From NCBI GenBank assembly GCA_021818185.1, contig JAKAFA010000005.1:1-33440 (forward strand): DNA of 33,440 nt, given 5' to 3'. Position 1 is the first letter of the stretch. Each line of letters opens with the position of its first letter. Positions 28,424 through 33,440 of the stretch are shown here, in pieces. A program made the position numbers and the translations under genes. The DNA is from Pseudomonadota bacterium (GTDB lineage Bacteria > Pseudomonadota > Alphaproteobacteria > Rhodospirillales > Magnetospirillaceae). The notes beneath the pieces are model-generated. The model was not told the origin of the DNA. It saw only the letters and a list, made by a program, of their open reading frames with translations, and searched no databases.

Positions 28424-29479
28424 ATGACGTTCATGCAGGTAGAATTTTCCGGGGCTGCCGCGGGCGGCCTGCGCGTGAAAGTGGCGGGACTCGGCGCGGC
28501 ATTGATCGCGTTCAATGTTCTCGCCTGGGCCTGGGCGCTGGTCGCCTTCCGGGAATATCCCCTGCTGATGGGCTCGGCTCTGCTGGCCTACAGTTTCGGC
28601 CTGCGGCACGCGGTCGATGCCGATCATATCGCCGCCATCGACAACGTGACCCGCAAGCTGATGCAGGAGGGCAAGCGCCCGGTGGCCATGGGGCTGTTCT
28701 TCTCGCTGGGGCACTCGACCGTCGTCGTTCTGCTGTCGCTGCTGGTGGCGACCACGGCGTCGGCCTTCCAAGACCGTTTCGAGGGTATGAAGGCCATCGG
28801 CGGCCTGGTCGGCACCAGCGTTTCCGCCTTCTTCCTGTTCGCCATCGCCGCCGCCAACATGGTGATCCTGGCGGGCACCTGGCGGAGCTTCCAGGGCATC
28901 AGGGCCGGCCGGCCGCTGGCGGAGGAGGGCCTGGATATCCTGCTGGCCGGCGGCGGCATGATGGCCCGCCTGTTTCGCGGCCTGTTCCGCCTGATCGGGC
29001 GCTCCTGGCATATGTACGGCCTGGGGCTTCTGTTCGGCCTGGGCTTCGAGACCGCGACCGAAGTGGGCCTTCTCGGCGTTTCGGCGGCGGGCGCGTCGAA
29101 CGGCCTGTCGCCCTGGTCGATCATGGTTTTCCCGGCGCTGTTTTCGGCTGGAATGGCGCTGGTGGATACCGCCGACGGCGTGCTGATGCTGGGGGCCTAT
29201 GGCTGGGCTTTCGTCAAGCCGGTGCGCAAGCTCTATTACAACCTGACCATCACCGCGCTGTCGGTGCTGGTCGCGGTGGGGGTCGGCGGCATCGAAACCC
29301 TGGGCCTGGTCGGCGCCCAGTTCAAGCTGAACGGCGTTTTCTGGCAGGCGGTCGGCGCCCTCAACGACAATTTCGGCCTTCTCGGCTATGGCATCGTCGG
29401 GCTGTTCGCCGTGGGCTGGGCGGTCTCCCTGCTGATCTACAAGATCAAGCGCTATGACGAGATCGAAGCGGCCGCCTGA
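28424..29479 (+). CDS. NiCoT-family nickel/cobalt transporter
   Basis: LRHAVDADHIAAIDNVTRK signature; LFFSLGHSTVVVLLS; LGLLFGLGFETATEVGLL; multiple TM segments; under a B12 riboswitch. Confidence 0.92.
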   Translation: MTFMQVEFSGAAAGGLRVKVAGLGAALIAFNVLAWAWALVAFREYPLLMGSALLAYSFGLRHAVDADHIAAIDNVTRKLMQEGKRPVAMGLFFSLGHSTVVVLLSLLVATTASAFQDRFEGMKAIGGLVGTSVSAFFLFAIAAANMVILAGTWRSFQGIRAGRPLAEEGLDILLAGGGMMARLFRGLFRLIGRSWHMYGLGLLFGLGFETATEVGLLGVSAAGASNGLSPWSIMVFPALFSAGMALVDTADGVLMLGAYGWAFVKPVRKLYYNLTITALSVLVAVGVGGIETLGLVGAQFKLNGVFWQAVGALNDNFGLLGYGIVGLFAVGWAVSLLIYKIKRYDEIEAAA

Positions 29480-29493
29480 CCGTTTCCGCCCGT

Positions 29494-31035
29494 CTACGGC
29501 TGGCCCTCGGGGGTCAGCAGCGATACTCCCAGTTGGGCGCGGCGGCGCAGCCAGGGGCTGGGCCGCCAGCGCGGCTCGCCGGTCAGGGCGTAGAGCGTGG
29601 TCAGCACCTCCAGCACCCGCCCCGGCCCCAGCCAGTCGCCCCATTCCAGGGGGCCGCGCGGATAGCCCAGTCCGCGGGTCACCGCGGCGTCGATGTCGGT
29701 AGGGGCGGCGACGCGCTGCTGGGCGATGTCGCAGGCGACGTTGACGATCATCGCCAGCACCCGCTGGCTGACGAAGCCGGGACTGTCGGCGATCACGCTG
29801 ACCGGCGTGCCATCGCAGCCCAATGCCCGCCGGGCGGCGGCCCGCATGTCCGGCCGGGTCACCGGCGTCGCCATCGCCACGCGGCGGCGGTCAAGCTCCA
29901 GCAGCGGATCGACGGCCAGGGTCCGCTCGGGGTCGAGCCGCTCGGCTAGGGCGGCGGCGGTGGCGTCGGCCCCCAGGGGAAGCACCAGGCACAGGCTGCC
30001 GCGCCCCGGCCGGGGGCCGGTTTCCACCTCGACGCCGGCGGCGGCCAGGATGGCGGCAAGCCGGAGGGACTGCGCGCCGCCGGCCCGGCTGATCCAGACC
30101 GGCCGGGCCGGGGAGTCCGGTGCCGGCGGTTCAGTCGGCGGTTCGGGGGGGCGCACGATCCGGCCGTCGTGGTATTCGTAGAATCCCCGCCCGGTCTTGC
30201 GCCCCAGCAGCCCGGCCGCCACCCGGGGGGCGACCAGATGCGAGGGGCGGAAGCGCGGCTCGGCGAAGAACTGGTCGAACAGCGAGCCCATCACCGCCGC
30301 CGAAACGTCCAGCCCGACCAGATCGAACAGTTCGAACGGCCCCATGCGGAAGCCGGCCTGCTCGGTCAGGATGCGGTCGATCTCGGCCGGGGCGGCGACG
30401 CCCTCGGCGGCGATGCGCAACGCCTCCGGCCCGAAGCCGCGGCCGGCATGGTTGACCACGAAGCCCGGCGTGTCGGCCACACTCACCGGCAGATGGCCGA
30501 AGCGGTCGGCCAGATCGCGCAGGAACGCCACCGTCGCGGGCGCGGTGCGGCAGCCGGCTACCACCTCGACCAGGCGCATCAGCGGCACCGGATTGAAGAA
30601 ATGGAACCCCGCCACCCGGTCGGGATGCCGCGTCGCCGCCGCCACCGCCGAGACCGACAGGGACGAGGTGTTGGTCGCCAGCACGCAGGAGGCGGGCACC
30701 GCCTCCTCCAGGCGGGCGAACAGCCGCCGCTTGGCTTCCAGGTCCTCGGCGATGGCTTCGACCACCACGGCGCAGCCGGCGAAGGCGGAACCCGGCTCGG
30801 TCGCCAGATGCAGCCGGCCGGCCGCCTGTTCCGCCGCCTGCGGGGTCATCCGGCCCTTGGCCGCCAGCCGCCCGAAAGTCTCGGCCAGCCCGTCGCGCGC
30901 CGCGTCGGCGGCCTCGGGCCGGGCGTCGGTCAGCACCACCCGGCAGCCGGCGGCCAACGCCACCTGGGCGATGCCGCGGCCCATGGTGCCGGCACCCACC
31001 ACCCCCACCGTCAAATCCGGCACGGCAGCGTCCAT
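29494..31035 (-). CDS. 3-hydroxyacyl-CoA dehydrogenase, PaaH/PaaC-like (two C-terminal domains)
   Basis: VGVVGAGTMGRGIAQVALAAGCRVVLTD; ATNTSSLSVSAVA; GFHFFNPVPLMRLVEVV; DTPGFVVNHAGRGFGPEALRI; second domain SPGFVSQRVLAMIVNVACDIAQQRVA...GLGYPRGPLEWGD. Confidence 0.92.
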   Translation of the reverse strand: MDAAVPDLTVGVVGAGTMGRGIAQVALAAGCRVVLTDARPEAADAARDGLAETFGRLAAKGRMTPQAAEQAAGRLHLATEPGSAFAGCAVVVEAIAEDLEAKRRLFARLEEAVPASCVLATNTSSLSVSAVAAATRHPDRVAGFHFFNPVPLMRLVEVVAGCRTAPATVAFLRDLADRFGHLPVSVADTPGFVVNHAGRGFGPEALRIAAEGVAAPAEIDRILTEQAGFRMGPFELFDLVGLDVSAAVMGSLFDQFFAEPRFRPSHLVAPRVAAGLLGRKTGRGFYEYHDGRIVRPPEPPTEPPAPDSPARPVWISRAGGAQSLRLAAILAAAGVEVETGPRPGRGSLCLVLPLGADATAAALAERLDPERTLAVDPLLELDRRRVAMATPVTRPDMRAAARRALGCDGTPVSVIADSPGFVSQRVLAMIVNVACDIAQQRVAAPTDIDAAVTRGLGYPRGPLEWGDWLGPGRVLEVLTTLYALTGEPRWRPSPWLRRRAQLGVSLLTPEGQP

Positions 31036-31037
31036 GT

Positions 31038-31808
31038 TCAGCGTCCCTCGTAGCTGGGCCGGCGGCGCTCGACGAAGGCCCGCATGCCCTCCTTCTGGTC
31101 GCGGGTGTCGAACAGCAGTTGGAACGCCTTGCGTTCCAGCATCAGGGCGGTATCCAGCGGGGCGTCCATGCCGGCCAGCATCACCTCCTTGATCTGCTGC
31201 ACCGCCAGGGGCGGCATGGCGGCGATGGTGGCGGCCAGGTCCAGGGCGGCCGGCAGGACGTCGGCGTCGGGGACCACCTGGCTGACCAGCCCCATGGCCT
31301 CCGCGGTGCGCGCATCGACCGGCCGGCCGGTCAGCAGCATCAGCATCGCCTTGTACTTGCCGACCGCGCGGGCCAGCCGCTGCGTGCCGCCCGCCCCCGG
31401 CATGATGCCGACCCGCACCTCGGGCTGGCCGAACTGCGCCGATTCGCCGGCGACGATGATGTCGGCATGCATGGCCAACTCGCAGCCGCCGCCGAGGGCT
31501 AGGCCCGCCACCGCCGCGATGACCGGCTTGGGGCATTGGGCGATGGCCCGCCACAGCAGATGGGTCCGGCGCAGCATCATCTCGGCGGCGCCGGCCTCGG
31601 CCATCTCCTTGATGTCGGCTCCGGCGGCGAAGGCCTCGGGATCGCCGGCCAACACGATGACGCGCACCGCCTCCGCGGCGGCGAGGGCCAGGAAGTGCTC
31701 GGCCAGGGCGGTCCGCACGGCGGTGTTGAGGGCGTTCCTGGCCTCCGGCCGGTTGATCCGGACAACGGCGACGGCGTCGCCGCGATGCTCGACCACCACT
31801 TCGCCCAT
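31038..31808 (-). CDS. Enoyl-CoA hydratase, PaaF-like
   Basis: INRPEARNALNTAV; FAAGADIKEMAEA; GLALGGGCELAMHADIIVAGESAQFGQPEVRVGIMPGAGGTQRLARAVGKYKAM. Confidence 0.92.
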   Translation of the reverse strand: MGEVVVEHRGDAVAVVRINRPEARNALNTAVRTALAEHFLALAAAEAVRVIVLAGDPEAFAAGADIKEMAEAGAAEMMLRRTHLLWRAIAQCPKPVIAAVAGLALGGGCELAMHADIIVAGESAQFGQPEVRVGIMPGAGGTQRLARAVGKYKAMLMLLTGRPVDARTAEAMGLVSQVVPDADVLPAALDLAATIAAMPPLAVQQIKEVMLAGMDAPLDTALMLERKAFQLLFDTRDQKEGMRAFVERRRPSYEGR

Positions 31809-31833
31809 TGCCGCGCCTCCTGTCGCCGTCTGG

Positions 31834-31851
31834 TGAATGATTGGTCATTCA
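31834..31851 (-). promoter_or_regulatory. TetR-type operator TGAATGA-TTGG-TCATTCA upstream of the PaaF-like/PaaH-like operon (-35 TTGACG at 31860-31865 on the minus strand)
   Basis: Perfect 7-bp arms; 26 bp upstream of the ATG; spacer to -10 (AATCAT) is 17 bp. Confidence 0.82.
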
Positions 31852-31929
31852 TTCGGCGGCGTCAACCGGCTTTTCGCGGCACCGCCGTGCCGTTCGGCCG
31901 GGGTCCTTGGCCGGAGGCGCGGCGGGCGG

Positions 31930-32676
31930 TCAGCCCTTGGCCGCAGGGGTGGGGATCAGGGCGAGCAAGTCGTTGAAGGTATCCGGCAACTGGCCGCCGT
32001 CCTTCAGTTCCATGGCGACGTCCAGGATATGGACGGCTTCCCACCGCGACGGGAAGCCGCCCATGATCTGGGCGATGCCGATGATCTCCAGGATCTCCGC
32101 CGGGCTTACATTGGTTCGGGTCAGAAGCTCCAGCGTATGAAGGCGGACCAACCGGCGTTTCCGCACCACAAGGCTCATCAGCAGGGCGACGAGATTGTAG
32201 AATTTCAGGTTGGCTTCGAGGTCGCTGCTCAGGCGGGGCCAGGATTCGAACCGTCTCCAATACTTGGTGTAGGTGTCGAACAGGAGATAGGTGTCATCGT
32301 CGGCCTGGGCGAGAACGTACAGGGCGATGGCCTTGACCGCGTCGATGACGGATTCCGGCGCTTTGGCCAGGACCGCGCCTTCGATATGGGTCAGCGCGCA
32401 GACCTCGCAATTGTCGACGATGGCCGCGCTGTAGATGAGGATTTCGCTGATATAGCGCTCGTGGGAGAAGACGCCGCGGGAGACCAGAAGACGGGCGAGG
32501 TCGAGGAGGGCGTCGCCCATTTCGACGCCCTTGCGGGCCAGCTTGGCCTCCGGCCCGTCGGTTTCGGCGCCGGCTTCGACGTATTCCTGCATCGCGGTGA
32601 TCAACGCGTTGGCGTTCTTGGCGATGCTGTGGGCATCGCGGATGTCCAGCCGTCCATACGGGAAGTCATGGGTCAT
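31930..32676 (-). CDS. AhpD/carboxymuconolactone-decarboxylase-like protein (divergent)
   Basis: Frame from MTHDFPYGRLDIRD...; CEVCALTH fits the AhpD CxxCxxxH motif; NVSPAEILEIIGIAQIMGGFPSRWEAVHILDVAMEL resembles the CMD helical region. The longer ORF start at 32715 is possible. Confidence 0.55.
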   Translation of the reverse strand: MTHDFPYGRLDIRDAHSIAKNANALITAMQEYVEAGAETDGPEAKLARKGVEMGDALLDLARLLVSRGVFSHERYISEILIYSAAIVDNCEVCALTHIEGAVLAKAPESVIDAVKAIALYVLAQADDDTYLLFDTYTKYWRRFESWPRLSSDLEANLKFYNLVALLMSLVVRKRRLVRLHTLELLTRTNVSPAEILEIIGIAQIMGGFPSRWEAVHILDVAMELKDGGQLPDTFNDLLALIPTPAAKG

Positions 32677-32803
32677 GAAGCGCCTCTCCGGGGCCTGTCG
32701 CCGCAATTCCGGCACGGTGTCAGCCCTCGGACATTAGCGCAACCTAAAATTCTGTTACCGGATGTTCCGGGCCGCGATCGCCCCCCTGGCGCCGGCGTGA
32801 GCG

Positions 32804-32817
32804 GCCCCGCAAGGGGC
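32804..32817 (-). terminator. Hairpin GCCCC-GCAA-GGGGC downstream of the Crp/Fnr gene
   Basis: 5-bp perfect stem in the crp-ahpD-like intergenic region; no strong U-tract. Confidence 0.3.
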
Positions 32818-32829
32818 GCGACACGCAGA

Positions 32830-32869
32830 ATCTAGAGGCGGTTCCGCCTGAGCGGAAACGACGCTAGAT
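32830..32869. repeat. Nested palindromic element: outer ATCTAG...CTAGAT, inner TTCCGC-CTGA-GCGGAA
   Basis: Read directly at the 3' end of the Crp/Fnr gene. Confidence 0.6.
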
Positions 32870-33440
32870 CTGTTCTTCGCCCTCGTGGCAGAAGGCGGCC
32901 AAGCGGTGCGGATCGGCGATGGTGACCAGGGTGCCGCGGATTTCCACCCCTTCGGCCCGCAGGACGGTAAAGGCGCGCGACAGGGTCTCGCTGCGGATGC
33001 CGATGCGCGCGGCGATGACGCCCTTGGAATGGGCCAGGCGGACGATGGCGGGGCCGTCGCGGCGCGGAAGCTGGCCGATCAGATAGAGCGCCAGCCGTTG
33101 CGCCGCCGATTTCAGCTTCAGATCCTTGATCTCGCGCACCAGCATCCGGTAATGGGAGGCCAGGGACGTCACCATCGACATCGCCAGATCGGGATTGCCG
33201 CGGATGTCGCGCCGCAGTTTCTCGCCCGGCAGGGCGAGGATCCGGCTGTTCTGCAAGGCGTGCGCCGCCATCAGGTAGGGGCGGTCGGTGAGAACGGCGG
33301 CGGCGATAAAGACTTCCCCCGGCTTGAGGATTTCCACCACCGTCTCCTCGCCGTCGCTGACCGCTCCCACCAGCCCCACCTGGCCTTCCAGCACGATATG
33401 CAGGAAGCGGGGGGATTGCCCCTGGTGAAAGATCACCTCG
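32864..33440 (-). CDS. Crp/Fnr-family transcriptional regulator, N-terminus beyond the window edge
   Basis: GEVIFHQGQSPRFLHIVLEGQVGLVG (cNMP-binding), LKPGEVFIAAAVLTDRPY, HTH VIAARIGIRSETLSRAFTVLRAEG. Confidence 0.88.
   Translation of the reverse strand, partial: EVIFHQGQSPRFLHIVLEGQVGLVGAVSDGEETVVEILKPGEVFIAAAVLTDRPYLMAAHALQNSRILALPGEKLRRDIRGNPDLAMSMVTSLASHYRMLVREIKDLKLKSAAQRLALYLIGQLPRRDGPAIVRLAHSKGVIAARIGIRSETLSRAFTVLRAEGVEIRGTLVTIADPHRLAAFCHEGEEQI

Noticed and set aside
1-33440. tRNA/rRNA genes, CRISPR arrays, transposases or phage genes
   Set aside because: Looked for but none recognised; the only tandem repeat found (21751-21801) has no spacers and is not CRISPR-like.

Overview
High-GC alphaproteobacterial-type window (probably Rhodospirillales; this taxonomic guess is inference only). 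Four blocks are visible. (1) A complete 14-subunit complex I operon with 13 genes (nuoA-B-CD-E-F-G-H-I-J-K-L-M-N, fused nuoCD) on the minus strand at 683-14965, followed by a DUF2459/TIGR02117-like lipoprotein running off the left edge. (2) A branched-chain-amino-acid-type ABC transporter, livK-H-M-G-F, on the minus strand at 15052-19587, immediately upstream of nuoA and in the same direction. (3) An acyl-CoA catabolic locus at 19954-31808: an AbmG/benzoate-CoA-ligase-like enzyme, a TetR regulator, an HSL-type hydrolase, three crotonases, two SDRs, an acyl-CoA dehydrogenase and a PaaH-like 3-hydroxyacyl-CoA dehydrogenase. It is interrupted by a cobalamin riboswitch plus a NiCoT-family Ni/Co transporter. 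(4) An AhpD/CMD-like protein and a truncated Crp/Fnr regulator. The main hidden signal is a repeated operator, TGAATGA-N4-TCATTCA. It lies in front of five transcription units (liv, ligase, tetR, the crotonase/SDR/ACAD operon, and the crotonase/HCDH operon). In every case it sits 17-18 bp downstream of a TTGAC-type -35 box, so the -10 is embedded in the operator. This defines a coherent local TetR regulon. It resembles an anthranilate (abm) or alicyclic-acid (bad/ali) CoA pathway, but the ring-attacking enzyme and the thiolase are not in the window. All calls were made by reading the sequence; no searches were run.
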